Below, one piece after another: positions 26,975 through 34,311 of a stretch of 64,000 nucleotides of DNA (position 1 is the first letter of the stretch; the number at the start of each line of letters is the position of its first letter). Source of the DNA: Stenotrophomonas maltophilia (lineage in GTDB: Bacteria > Pseudomonadota > Gammaproteobacteria > Xanthomonadales > Xanthomonadaceae); contig NZ_CP037858.1 in the NCBI RefSeq assembly GCF_006974125.1, forward strand, positions 3,100,001-3,164,000, given 5' to 3'. A program made the position numbers and the translations under genes. A model generated the notes under the pieces. It ran no database searches, was not told where the DNA came from, and saw only the letters and a program-made list of their open reading frames with translations.

Positions 26975-27754
26975 TTACTCTCCGATCAGTTGAAGGCGGC
27001 GGAAGGCCGTGGCGTGGGCGGCTGCTAGTGCGCCGACGGCGGCGTCGGCCTGCATGCCCTGGGTAAAGGTGAAATGCGAGCGCACCGGCTTGGTCCGGGT
27101 GATTTCGCCGATGACGTCCTCGACGAACATCGCCGTGGCGGACTGGCCATCCTGGTTGGCGATGGTCATCACCGCTTCGAAGGTGTGCGGCGCGCCCTTG
27201 GGCTGCAGCTGCCACCACTCGCGGATCAGCACCGAGCCGCCGAAGGCGGCCACCACGTCGCGCACGCTGCCGGCGGTGCCCTTGCGTCGCTGGATGGCGA
27301 TGGCCGTACGTACCCGGGCGCGCTTCACGGCTTCGGGCCAGTAGGCCTTCCATTCGTCCACCGACAGCGCCCAGGTCAGCCAGGGCAGCAGTGCGGTCGG
27401 ACAGCGGTCGGCATCCCACAGCGCGGTGATGTCCACCGGCAACGGACGTGCAACGATGGCGCGGGCAAGCGCGCGCTCGGCGTGGGTGGCGTTGGCGGGA
27501 AGCAGGTTCGCCGCCAAGGGCACCACCACCTGGGCGTCACCATCGATGATCTCGCCGGGCGCCGGTGCAGCGGCCAGGGTGACCCTGCTGCCGTCGATGA
27601 CGGCGCCCTGCAGCAGCTGCCGGCCGTGCGCATCGGTGCGGAATACCGACTGCAGGCTCGCCAGCGCGCCGCCGGGGTGGCGGAAGGTGCGGTTGCGGCC
27701 ATCGATCGCGCCGCGCAGGCGCGCGTTGATCAGGCGCGTGCTCGGCTCATTCAT
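26975..27754 (-). CDS. I: Baseplate protein I
   Basis: A 259-residue P2 gpI-like wedge protein. The conserved part starts near LLPANATHAERALARA and runs through LLPWLTWALSVDEWKAYWPE and RRKGTAGSVRDVVAAFGG. Before it is an N-terminal extension of ~80 residues (NARLRGAIDGRNRTFRHPGG...) not found in P2 gpI. It connects baseplate wedge and fibre. It overlaps J by 8 bases. Confidence 0.88.
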   Translation of the reverse strand: MNEPSTRLINARLRGAIDGRNRTFRHPGGALASLQSVFRTDAHGRQLLQGAVIDGSRVTLAAAPAPGEIIDGDAQVVVPLAANLLPANATHAERALARAIVARPLPVDITALWDADRCPTALLPWLTWALSVDEWKAYWPEAVKRARVRTAIAIQRRKGTAGSVRDVVAAFGGSVLIREWWQLQPKGAPHTFEAVMTIANQDGQSATAMFVEDVIGEITRTKPVRSHFTFTQGMQADAAVGALAAAHATAFRRLQLIGE

Positions 27755-28643
27755 CGGTGCCGCCGTGGGTCAGGGTCACGCCGGTGCAGTGCGTGGCCTG
27801 GGTTCGGTCCACCACCACATCTGCAGCCGGACGGACGATCTCCACGCGCTGCACGCCCTCGGCATGCAATGCGGCGAACAACCCCGAACGGGTGACATCG
27901 CGGCCGAGACGATGTGACTCGCTGATGTAGCGGTCCAGGCGGGTGCGTGCTTCGGCAAGCACGACCTGTGAATCCGGGCCGGCAAAGGTGAACAGCGTGG
28001 CGTCGACCGTGTAGTTGACGATCGTGGCCGGCTTCACCAGCACGTGGTCGGTCAGCGGTCGCACATCATCCGCGCTCAGCTTCGCCTCGACGATGTCGGG
28101 CAGGCCCTGGGTGGCGGTTCCATCCGCTTCGCGCGACAGCACCGAGACCACCACTTCGCCGGGGCCGGGACTGGTCGCACTGGCGTCGAGCACGCGCGGG
28201 TCCGCGCTCAGCGCATGGAATACATAGGCACCCTCCGGCCCTGCCACGCTGAATCCTTCCGGGCCCAGCTGGATGCGGCGGCGGAAGTCCTCATCGCTCT
28301 CATATCGCGGTGGAATGCCTTCCTGCGGTTTGCCCGGGTCGAGCACCTGGCGGACGACGCCGAAGATCGCGGCGAGGTGGTCCAGGTCGCTGCCACCGGC
28401 ATACGCCAGCATCACACCACGCGCGGCGTCGTTGACGCGCTGGCGATCGAGCAGGCGCAGGTAGGTGCAGACCTCCAGGATCTTGAAGGCCGGGTCCGAC
28501 GGCAGCAGCGCGTCGAAAGTGGGATCCAGGGCCTGCAGTGCGGTCAGCGATTCATCGAACATGGCTTCGAAATCGAGCACTTCGATGACCGCCGGTGCAG
28601 GCAGCTGGGACAGGTTGACACTGGTGAACGAGCCGGATGCCAC
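27747..28643 (-). CDS. J: Baseplate assembly protein J
   Basis: A 298-residue P2 gpJ-like baseplate wedge protein. Start is a GTG at 28643 giving MASGSFTSVNLSQLPAPAVI; a longer in-frame reading enters W and is Arg/Pro-rich without family character. Core motifs: LDPTFDALLPSDPAFKILEV, RVNDAARGVMLAYAGGSDLD and ESDEDFRRRIQLGPEGFSVAG. It is coupled to W upstream (2-base gap). Confidence 0.9.
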   Translation of the reverse strand: MASGSFTSVNLSQLPAPAVIEVLDFEAMFDESLTALQALDPTFDALLPSDPAFKILEVCTYLRLLDRQRVNDAARGVMLAYAGGSDLDHLAAIFGVVRQVLDPGKPQEGIPPRYESDEDFRRRIQLGPEGFSVAGPEGAYVFHALSADPRVLDASATSPGPGEVVVSVLSREADGTATQGLPDIVEAKLSADDVRPLTDHVLVKPATIVNYTVDATLFTFAGPDSQVVLAEARTRLDRYISESHRLGRDVTRSGLFAALHAEGVQRVEIVRPAADVVVDRTQATHCTGVTLTHGGTDE

Positions 28644-28645
28644 GG

Positions 28646-28984
28646 TTAGCGAACCTCGATTCCTTCGATGGTGATGGCCTCGCCGTCCGGCAGGTGGATC
28701 CCGGTCACTGCCAGGATCATCACGCCGGGGGCGGGGAGGGAGACGTCGACGTTCTCGACGTGGAGACGCGGTTCCCATCGCGCCAGCGCGTCGACGGTGG
28801 CCGCGATCAGGTCCATGCGCAGCGAGCGGTTGGTCGGCGCATCGATCAGTTCAAACACGCGTGAACCGTATTCGCGGCGCAGTACGCGGGAGCCAAGGGG
28901 CGTGGTGAGGATGTCACGCACGGACTGGTGGAGATGGGCGAGCCCATCCAGTGATTTGCCGGTGTTGGCGTCGATTCCTCGCAT
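28646..28984 (-). CDS. W: Baseplate protein W (gp25-like)
   Basis: A 112-residue gp25-like wedge component: SVRDILTTPLGSRVLRREYG and LIDAPTNRSLRMDLIAATVD match the GPW/gp25 family, with the EYGSR motif shared with T4 gp25. It triggers sheath assembly from the baseplate. Confidence 0.92.
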   Translation of the reverse strand: MRGIDANTGKSLDGLAHLHQSVRDILTTPLGSRVLRREYGSRVFELIDAPTNRSLRMDLIAATVDALARWEPRLHVENVDVSLPAPGVMILAVTGIHLPDGEAITIEGIEVR

Positions 28985-29036
28985 GGCCTCTATCGTCGTG
29001 GAGTGCGGGTTTTCAGGGCATTGCAGGCGTGGCCGC

Positions 29037-29627
29037 TCAGGCCTGGGCCGGCGTGGTCGGGGCGGTTGGGCCCTGTGCGGTGTGCTTGTGTGCCTTCAGA
29101 CCGATGGCGCCAGCCTTGATCTCGCCCGGTGTGCTGATGTCCTTGCCAGCGCTGATCGCGCCGCTGACATCCAGATCGCCGGTCGCCTTGATCAAGGGCG
29201 TATCGAGCACGATCGATTCGCTGGCGATCACCTGTGCATTCGCACAGGTGACGATGACCTTGCCGCTGCCGACATGGACGTTGAGCGTGGTGGTTTCCTG
29301 GTCGTATTCGACGCTGCTGCCGTCGGCGAACTCGGTGCGTTGCCGCAGGCGCGAGTCGGCCGGCGGCGGAAAGCGGTCCTGGTACAGGCTGCCGAGTACC
29401 AGTGCCTGGCCGGGGTCGCCGTAGGGGCACGCCAGCACGACCTGCTCGCCCGGTTCGGGCGCGCACCAGCTGCGCATGCCTGGTCCGGCGCGGCGCTCCA
29501 GCCAGGGAATCCAGCCGGTAAGCATGCCGTCGGCATCGACGCGAACGCGCCCGTTCGCTTCGTCCAGCTCGCGTACCACACCGATCATCAGCAGGTTGCC
29601 GATCAACCGCGCGTGTTCGGCGCTCAT
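29037..29627 (-). CDS. V: Baseplate spike protein V
   Basis: A 196-residue P2 gpV-like central spike. It starts with an OB-fold region (GVVRELDEANGRVRVDADG, ... PGEQVVLACPYGDPGQALVLG) and ends in a beta-helical tip with GDLDVSGAISAGKDISTPGE. The LKAHKHTAQ near the C-terminus keeps the H-x-H motif that coordinates an iron ion at the spike tip of P2. It overlaps the preceding gene by 4 bases. Confidence 0.9.
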   Translation of the reverse strand: MSAEHARLIGNLLMIGVVRELDEANGRVRVDADGMLTGWIPWLERRAGPGMRSWCAPEPGEQVVLACPYGDPGQALVLGSLYQDRFPPPADSRLRQRTEFADGSSVEYDQETTTLNVHVGSGKVIVTCANAQVIASESIVLDTPLIKATGDLDVSGAISAGKDISTPGEIKAGAIGLKAHKHTAQGPTAPTTPAQA

Positions 29628-30178
29628 CGTGCGCGCTCCGGCAACGGCAGGTAGCGGGACTCATGGGCGCGGCCGATCTCCGGCGCGAAGCTGTAGGACG
29701 CCTGCGGCACCACGCCACCGGCGTCGTCCCACGGGTTGTCGCCCAGTGCGATCGGCAGCGACCACTCGACGATCCAGGTGCGCAGGCCCGGCTGTGCTGC
29801 CGCTGGGTCTTCGGGCAATGCCGCGATCACATCGATCGCGCCGCTGGCAACGCCGGGAAAGCGGCCGAGCTGGTGCAGCCAGGTCGCGAGGGCGAGGGCC
29901 GCGTTGCGTAGCTGAAGCGCGGCGGTTGCATCGGTTGCCGGCAGCGCAATGCGTGCTTCGAAGCGCAACGTGGCCTGCAGAAGGCCACTGCCATCATTGT
30001 TTTCCCTGCTGCGGTCACAGCGGGTCATCGCCAGCAGGCAGGCCGGCAGGGGCATCCCCTCAGCGCTGGCGTCGCGATGGAATTCAACGCTTGCAAACCC
30101 CGGAAAGCGTGCGCGGATTGCGGCTTCGATCGCAGCAACCAGTGGATCGAGCGTAGGAGGGAAGGGATCGTTCGCCAT
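29624..30178 (-). CDS. Phage protein between lysis genes and V (tail completion-like?)
   Basis: A 184-residue protein, MANDPFPPTLDPLVAAIEAA..., with an N-terminal helix and a beta-rich rest (LEATLRFEARIALPATDATA-like, GLRTWIVEWSLPIALGDNPW). Its position between lysis genes and gpV corresponds to that of the tail completion genes R and S in P2. A gp37-like tail terminator role is possible but I cannot confirm it. It overlaps V by 4 bases, so it belongs to the tail operon. Confidence 0.65.
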   Translation of the reverse strand: MANDPFPPTLDPLVAAIEAAIRARFPGFASVEFHRDASAEGMPLPACLLAMTRCDRSRENNDGSGLLQATLRFEARIALPATDATAALQLRNAALALATWLHQLGRFPGVASGAIDVIAALPEDPAAAQPGLRTWIVEWSLPIALGDNPWDDAGGVVPQASYSFAPEIGRAHESRYLPLPERAR

Positions 30179-30295
30179 GTCAGCTCATGCAGGGAAAGGA
30201 AGAAGGGCGTGGCCTGTGCGGCGCGCGCGGTCTGCAGCCAGTGTTGCCATCACCGCAGTGGGGTGGCATTGCAGGCGTGGCCGTATCCGGCAGGC

Positions 30296-30625
30296 TCAGT
30301 GCGCGGGAGTGGCGCTGCTGCTGCAGTCGGCAGGTGCTGCCGGCGCGGCGCCATTGATGGTGATGCCGCGCTGGTTGCCGAGGCTGCACAGCAGCGCACT
30401 CAGCTGGTCGGCCAGCGCGTGGTACTGCTGTGCGACGGCAACGTGATTGCGCAGCAGCGCGTCATCGCTGGCCGCGTGCAGGTCCGGCAGGCGGGAAGGG
30501 GGAAGCAGCTGGGCAGGTGCGATGCTGAGATCAGCGCGGCAGGGCGTGGCCGGCGTTGGCCTCGCGCCAGATGCGCACGAACTCAGCGTCAGCGTCGCCG
30601 CGATCACGACCAGGAGTCTTGGCAT
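30296..30625 (-). CDS. Rz1-like outer-membrane spanin lipoprotein
   Basis: A 109-residue protein with a lipoprotein signal MPRLLVVIAATLTLSSCASG (lipobox LSSC), followed by Pro-containing sequence. Its start lies 95 bases inside the Rz-like gene in another frame, the nested arrangement typical of Rz/Rz1 spanins. Together they would fuse inner and outer membranes in the last lysis step. The 117 bases between its stop and the next gene contain no feature I can name. Confidence 0.8.
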   Translation of the reverse strand: MPRLLVVIAATLTLSSCASGARPTPATPCRADLSIAPAQLLPPSRLPDLHAASDDALLRNHVAVAQQYHALADQLSALLCSLGNQRGITINGAAPAAPADCSSSATPAH

Positions 30626-30908
30626 GGGTCTCGATGTCCCGTTGCAGGGTGTTGAACTGTTCGGTGCGCCGGGCCTGCTGGGCCAGGCGCTGTGATTCGG
30701 CCTGCGCGCCTGCGGCGCTGTTGGCGAGGGCCTGCTGGTGCGCGCGCTGGGCTGCATCGGTGCGGGCCGCCTGCTGCGCTGCCCGGGTGGTGGCAGCGGC
30801 AAGGTCCGCGCTGCGGTCGCGCAAGGTCCATCCCAGCCAGGCGCAGCTCGCGTGGCTGCCGGCAAGGACCAGCAGTCCGATGCCCAGCTTCAGTGCCCCG
30901 GGTGTCAC
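30531..30908 (-). CDS. Rz-like inner-membrane spanin
   Basis: A 125-residue protein from a GTG at 30908: one N-terminal transmembrane helix (LKLGIGLLVLAGSHASCAWLGW) and a long Ala/Gln/Arg-rich coiled coil (residues ~35-95), ending EFVRIWREANAGHALPR, which is common in P2-like LysB/Rz proteins. The start overlaps the endolysin stop by 4 bases. The Rz1-like gene is nested in its 3' part. Confidence 0.8.
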   Translation of the reverse strand: MTPGALKLGIGLLVLAGSHASCAWLGWTLRDRSADLAAATTRAAQQAARTDAAQRAHQQALANSAAGAQAESQRLAQQARRTEQFNTLQRDIETHAKTPGRDRGDADAEFVRIWREANAGHALPR

Positions 30909-31390
30909 TGCAGGGCTCCGCCGGCGGCACGGTAGGCCGCGCGTAGCGTTTCCAGTGCGTGCTCCTTCTGCCCGTAGCCGGCGCCTGGCAGCGACGCCCA
31001 GATGCGTCGTGCCGCGGTGACGGCAGCATCGAAGCGTCCCAGCCGGATCAGCTCGTAGGCACCGCATTGTTTCAACAGGGCGACCGCCGCACGGTCCTGC
31101 GAGACCGGGCCGAAGTCGGGCAGGCCCAGGCGTGCGCGCAGGTCGTCCCAGGTGCTGCGCAGGAACTGGTAGCGGCCGGCGGCGCTGGATTTGATGCCAT
31201 AGCGCGGCAGCGACACCAGCACGCGGGGATGGTCGCGGTAGTCGGTGAACAGCTGGCCGCCGACGATGACGTCGTAGCCGTGGTCACGTGAGCGCTGGCC
31301 CGGAATGTCGGTGCCTTCGGACACGGCCAGCATGTCCAGGAACGCAGCGACGTTGGTGCCACCGAGGGCGCTGGCGGCGGCGACGGTCAT
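30905..31390 (-). CDS. Lambda R-type endolysin (lytic transglycosylase)
   Basis: A 161-residue homologue of the lambda R endolysin (glycoside hydrolase family 104): FLDMLAVSEGTD with the catalytic Glu, DHGYDVIVGGQLFTDYRDHP, SAAGRYQFL and IWASLPGAGYGQ all match. There is no signal peptide, so release needs a holin. A lambda-type endolysin in a P2-like lysis cassette (P2 itself uses gpK) points to module exchange. Confidence 0.92.
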   Translation of the reverse strand: MTVAAASALGGTNVAAFLDMLAVSEGTDIPGQRSRDHGYDVIVGGQLFTDYRDHPRVLVSLPRYGIKSSAAGRYQFLRSTWDDLRARLGLPDFGPVSQDRAAVALLKQCGAYELIRLGRFDAAVTAARRIWASLPGAGYGQKEHALETLRAAYRAAGGALQ

Positions 31391-31737
31391 GCGGCCGCTC
31401 CTGGTTGCTTGCGAACCAGGGCCAGCAGGGCGTCTATCTGTACGCTCTGCTGGGCGATCTGTGCACGCAGGGCGCTGACCTCACCGCGCAGCTGCCCGAT
31501 CTCCTGCGCCATTGCCTCGCGTTCGTGCATCAGTCCATCGGCGCGTGTACGTTCGGCTGCGAGTTGTTCCTGCAGGGTGCGCAGGGTGTTGCTGGTGGCT
31601 TCGTCAGCGGTGCGGTCGACCTTGGCCGACGACAGCCACTGGCGCAACCACAACGACACCGCGATCAGCACGCCCGAGGTCCCGCCCAGGTACTTGGCCC
31701 AATCCGGCACGCCCGCCAGCAGGTCGCTCTCGTTCAT
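31387..31737 (-). CDS. Putative holin / membrane-anchored coiled-coil protein
   Basis: A 116-residue protein with one hydrophobic segment (YLGGTSGVLIAVSLWLRQWL, about residues 16-35) and a C-terminal coiled coil rich in Glu/Ala/Leu (LQEQLAAERTRADGLMHERE...). It sits between the regulator and the endolysin, the holin position. A single TM with a long coiled coil is unusual for a holin, so the call rests on context. Confidence 0.6.
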   Translation of the reverse strand: MNESDLLAGVPDWAKYLGGTSGVLIAVSLWLRQWLSSAKVDRTADEATSNTLRTLQEQLAAERTRADGLMHEREAMAQEIGQLRGEVSALRAQIAQQSVQIDALLALVRKQPGAAA

Positions 31738-32183
31738 GCGCGTGCGTACCCCTTGAGCAGGGCCGGATGGACCGCCTGTGGCAGCGCGGTGCGCGCACCG
31801 CGCAGGGCGCGCTTGATGGTGGTCTGTGAGACGCCGAACTCACGCGCGACATGGTCGCGCGGCATGCCGCTGGCGACCGCGCGGGCGATCTGCTCACGGC
31901 GTTCGTGCGCGCCGGCAGCGAAGCAGGACGCCAGGAACAACAGTTCGCCGCCGAAGTGCGCGACCAGCCGCCGGGCGGCGTCGTGGCCAAGGATGTCGAT
32001 CAGCCGATGCTGGTCGGGCAGGGTGGAGGGGACGTAGACGATGACGCGGTGACGGCCGGTGGTGCTGGAGGTGGTCGGCGGCCACGCACGCACCAGCGTA
32101 AGGGCTGCGGATTCGCCGATGACCTCGGCCAGGGTCTGGATACTGTCGGGCAGGGCGTTCATGGAGGATGTCTTCAGTGGCAT
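31734..32183 (-). CDS. Mor-family transcriptional activator-like protein
   Basis: A 149-residue protein. The N-terminal part (MNALPDSIQTLAEVIGESAA...) precedes a C-terminal helix-turn-helix, ERREQIARAVASGMPRDHVAREFGVS, as in Mor/C activators of Mu-like phages. I chose the ATG at 32183 because GTGGAGA stands 4-9 bases ahead; ATG 32162 is an alternative. It is the first gene of the lysis-tail operon and lies 34 bases after operator-like repeat A, so it may activate and perhaps autoregulate the late genes. Confidence 0.72.
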   Translation of the reverse strand: MPLKTSSMNALPDSIQTLAEVIGESAALTLVRAWPPTTSSTTGRHRVIVYVPSTLPDQHRLIDILGHDAARRLVAHFGGELLFLASCFAAGAHERREQIARAVASGMPRDHVAREFGVSQTTIKRALRGARTALPQAVHPALLKGYARA

Positions 32184-32216
32184 TGATCTCCACTGTTGCC
32201 ATCCCGCCTGTCCAGT

Positions 32217-32236
32217 CAACACCTTTCATCTACTTT
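32217..32236 (-). promoter_or_regulatory. Operator-like tandem repeat, copy A
   Basis: On the minus strand: AAAGTAGATG followed at once by AAAGGTGTTG, continuing AC, so that it ends in TTGAC. Two 10-bp half-sites in direct orientation, one helical turn apart. It lies 34 bases before the Mor-like gene that heads the lysis-tail operon. Confidence 0.7.
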
Positions 32237-32462
32237 TATATCGGTGCGCTGAAGACGTTCAGTCGTGCGCGAGGACGGGTGAGGAGTACGACACGCCTGC
32301 TTGCAGTGCGCCGTATCCACTTGCACTGGCTGCTGATGTTTTCCTGTAGATCCGTACTCGCTGTCCTCACCTGGCAGGAACAGAGGCAGATCAAGGGGAT
32401 GGGGCAGGTACAGGGTGAGGACGGCCCCCCGCCGCATGGCCTCATGCGCCGTGTACTGGCCG

Positions 32463-32494
32463 GAAACAAAAAAGCCCCGGACGATGCCGGGGCT
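32463..32494 (-). terminator. Intrinsic terminator
   Basis: On the minus strand AGCCCCGG pairs with CCGGGGCT (loop CATCGT), followed by TTTTTTGTTT. It ends the transcript of the 127-residue gene and isolates the late operon. Confidence 0.88.
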
Positions 32495-32517
32495 TCAGGA
32501 CTGCAGGAGGCGCTGGA

Positions 32518-32901
32518 TCAAAGATCGAATACCAGGTTGCCGCCGGTCTTGCGGGGGATGTACCCGGCGTCGCGCAGCCAGCGTGCCGCGTTGACCTGGT
32601 CCATGCGCTTGACCGGGAAGCGGTTGGCGAACATCAGGAAGCGCGCCACGGTGATCGACTCGCCCTTGCCCTTCAGGGCCGCGAGGGTTTCGACGAACCA
32701 TGGCGCGGGCGGTTGCTGGTTGCCCGGGCGGGCCACGGTACGCGCCTGCTGGGCGCTGCCAGCGCCTGCCCGGGCAGTGGCCAGCGTGCACAGCGAGATG
32801 AAGATCGCATCCAGGCTCACGTTGTCCTTGCTGCCCTTGGGCTGGGACTTGAACAACTCGATGGCCTTCAGGCGCGTCGACGTGAACTGTTCGACCTCCA
32901 T
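32518..32901 (-). CDS. Unrecognised phage-region protein
   Basis: A 127-residue protein, MEVEQFTSTRLKAIELFKSQ.... A variable Ala/Gly/Pro linker (ARAGAGSAQQARTVARPGNQ) separates a helical N-terminal half from a basic C-terminal part (MLFANRFPVKRMDQVNAARW, DAGYIPRKTGGNLVFDL) that might be a small DNA-binding or winged fold. It is followed by a strong terminator. It stands just before the late operon, where regulators often lie. Function unknown. Confidence 0.65.
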   Translation of the reverse strand: MEVEQFTSTRLKAIELFKSQPKGSKDNVSLDAIFISLCTLATARAGAGSAQQARTVARPGNQQPPAPWFVETLAALKGKGESITVARFLMFANRFPVKRMDQVNAARWLRDAGYIPRKTGGNLVFDL

Positions 32902-33053
32902 GGCGTTTCCTCTTTGCGAAATGGGTTGGGGATGCAGGGTGACGACAGGTGTCGTCGGTGATGGGGGATGACCTTACATCATTTTCGCCGATGATGGGTC
33001 GTGGCCTGCGGTGGGTTCAGCGGATGGGGCGGGTAGCGGGTCCTGTTTACGGA

Positions 33054-33692
33054 TCAGATCACACCGCGTGCAAGCAGCTGGTCCAGCGATCTGCGGACCA
33101 GATCGGCCGGGGTACCGTCGTTGTCGACTTCGATGTCGACCAGTTCATGCGGCAGCGGCTGCTCGCTGGCATGAGGGTCGCTGCTGCAATGGCCCGGGCG
33201 GTTGACGCGGATCACGACACCACCACGACGCCGGATCGCGCGGGCCTCATTGGCGAAGCGGACGTCGGGTACCAGCCCGCCCTCGGGCAGGCGTGCGAAC
33301 AGCGAGCGTACCCACAGTTCGGGATGGACGCGGTTACGCCCCCATTCGGTACCGGCGGCCTGCATCAGGTGGCGCGGGGTGAGTTCGGCCAGCCAGTCGA
33401 TGGCGTCCTCCTTGCGGCGGTCCAGTTCGTGCAGGGAGAGCCCAAGGAGAGAGGCGACGAACTGCCGCAGTGGGGCCGCGAAGCTGTCGCGTGGCAGCGC
33501 CAACGCCGATGCGAGTCCATTGGCGAGTGTGTCCTTGCCCGAGCGCTTGCTGCCGGCGATGCCGATGTAGAGCGGTACACGTGCGCGCGGCGCCGGCCGC
33601 AGGGCGATGCTGCCCAGTGCAGGGCCGGCACGGAACGCGGCCAGTGTGTCGGCAATCATGCGATGACCGCTGTCGAGGGAGGCGGGAATCAT
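33054..33692 (-). CDS. Phage deoxynucleotide monophosphate kinase-like protein
   Basis: A 212-residue P-loop protein: IGIAGSKRSGKDTLANGLAS (Walker A GSKRSGKDT) followed by APLRQFVASLLG, TPRHLMQAAGTEWGRNRVHP and VPDVRFANEA, the pattern of phage deoxynucleoside monophosphate kinases. Such enzymes feed phage DNA replication and have no clear use in a tail bacteriocin. AGGAG precedes the ATG by 10 bases. Confidence 0.75.
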   Translation of the reverse strand: MIPASLDSGHRMIADTLAAFRAGPALGSIALRPAPRARVPLYIGIAGSKRSGKDTLANGLASALALPRDSFAAPLRQFVASLLGLSLHELDRRKEDAIDWLAELTPRHLMQAAGTEWGRNRVHPELWVRSLFARLPEGGLVPDVRFANEARAIRRRGGVVIRVNRPGHCSSDPHASEQPLPHELVDIEVDNDGTPADLVRRSLDQLLARGVI

Positions 33693-33733
33693 GCGGAATC
33701 TACTCCTGGAGAAATGCGGCAGGTGCCGGAGGA

Positions 33734-33961
33734 TCAGGAATCGCGGCCGGCGAGGCTGCGGGCGCGGAGGATGCGCTGGGTGATGCGACCACCCCGGGCC
33801 GCCGCGGCGATCGGGTCAAAGCACAGCATGGCGGTGCGGGTACGTCGGCCGGCAGCAAGGTGGTCGCGGATGGTCCGCCCGGACAGCACCGGTACCCGCT
33901 GATGGATCTGCTGCACGGTCAGCTGCTCACCTTCGAAGGCATGCAGTCGGGGATGAGGCAT
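33734..33961 (-). CDS. Small HTH-like protein
   Basis: A 75-residue basic protein, MPHPRLHAFEGEQLTVQQIH..., with a likely helix-turn-helix (LTVQQIHQRVPVLSGRTIRD) and a basic tail. AGGAG lies 11 bases before the ATG at 33961. Operator-like repeat B is 66 bases upstream. It resembles small phage DNA-binding proteins; target unknown. Confidence 0.6.
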   Translation of the reverse strand: MPHPRLHAFEGEQLTVQQIHQRVPVLSGRTIRDHLAAGRRTRTAMLCFDPIAAAARGGRITQRILRARSLAGRDS

Positions 33962-34026
33962 GGCGGAAGCGCTCCTGGAAGGTGGCGGGCCGATACAGCC
34001 ATCTTGCCTCTGTAGATGGTCTCCGT

Positions 34027-34046
34027 CAACACCTTTCATCCACTTT
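34027..34046 (-). promoter_or_regulatory. Operator-like tandem repeat, copy B
   Basis: Minus strand AAAGTGGATG then AAAGGTGTTG, again ending in TTGAC. It is identical to copy A at 19 of 20 positions. It overlaps the last 11 bases of the 91-residue gene and precedes the small HTH-like gene. Confidence 0.7.
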
Positions 34047-34311
34047 CATCGTGGCGTGGTCGGCCGGACGGGCTGGCGGTCCACAGCCGCAATGCCGCTG
34101 CTGCCAGGCGCTCGCGCTCAACCGCGCCGCGTGCCGCCAGGACACCCTCGAGATACTGCTGGCGATGTCGGCGCGGACTGACCGCCGTCCAGCGCCCGTC
34201 GTTGCCCATGCGCCGGTAGCCGTCCAGTTGCAGCAGGCGACGTGCTTCGCAGTGCAGGCGCCAGTCGTCGCTGCTGCTGTCAACGTCGCGACCATCATGG
34301 ATGCGTGGCAT
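34036..34311 (-). CDS. Small phage protein (DUF7696-like)
   Basis: A 91-residue protein, MPRIHDGRDVDSSSDDWRLH..., with CEARRLLQL and a C-terminal part RGAVERERLAAAALRLW. This pattern is common in small proteins encoded next to phage primases, of unknown role. Its ATG directly follows the primase stop (34312), so the two are co-translated. Confidence 0.7.
   Translation of the reverse strand: MPRIHDGRDVDSSSDDWRLHCEARRLLQLDGYRRMGNDGRWTAVSPRRHRQQYLEGVLAARGAVERERLAAAALRLWTASPSGRPRHDESG

Larger units (their letters stand above)
32184..32517. other. Intergenic region ahead of the late operon
   Basis: This 334-base gap holds operator-like repeat A (32217-32236) next to the regulator gene and a strong terminator (32463-32494) for the upstream gene. 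Between them (about 32240-32460) I see no credible gene. Confidence 0.7.
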
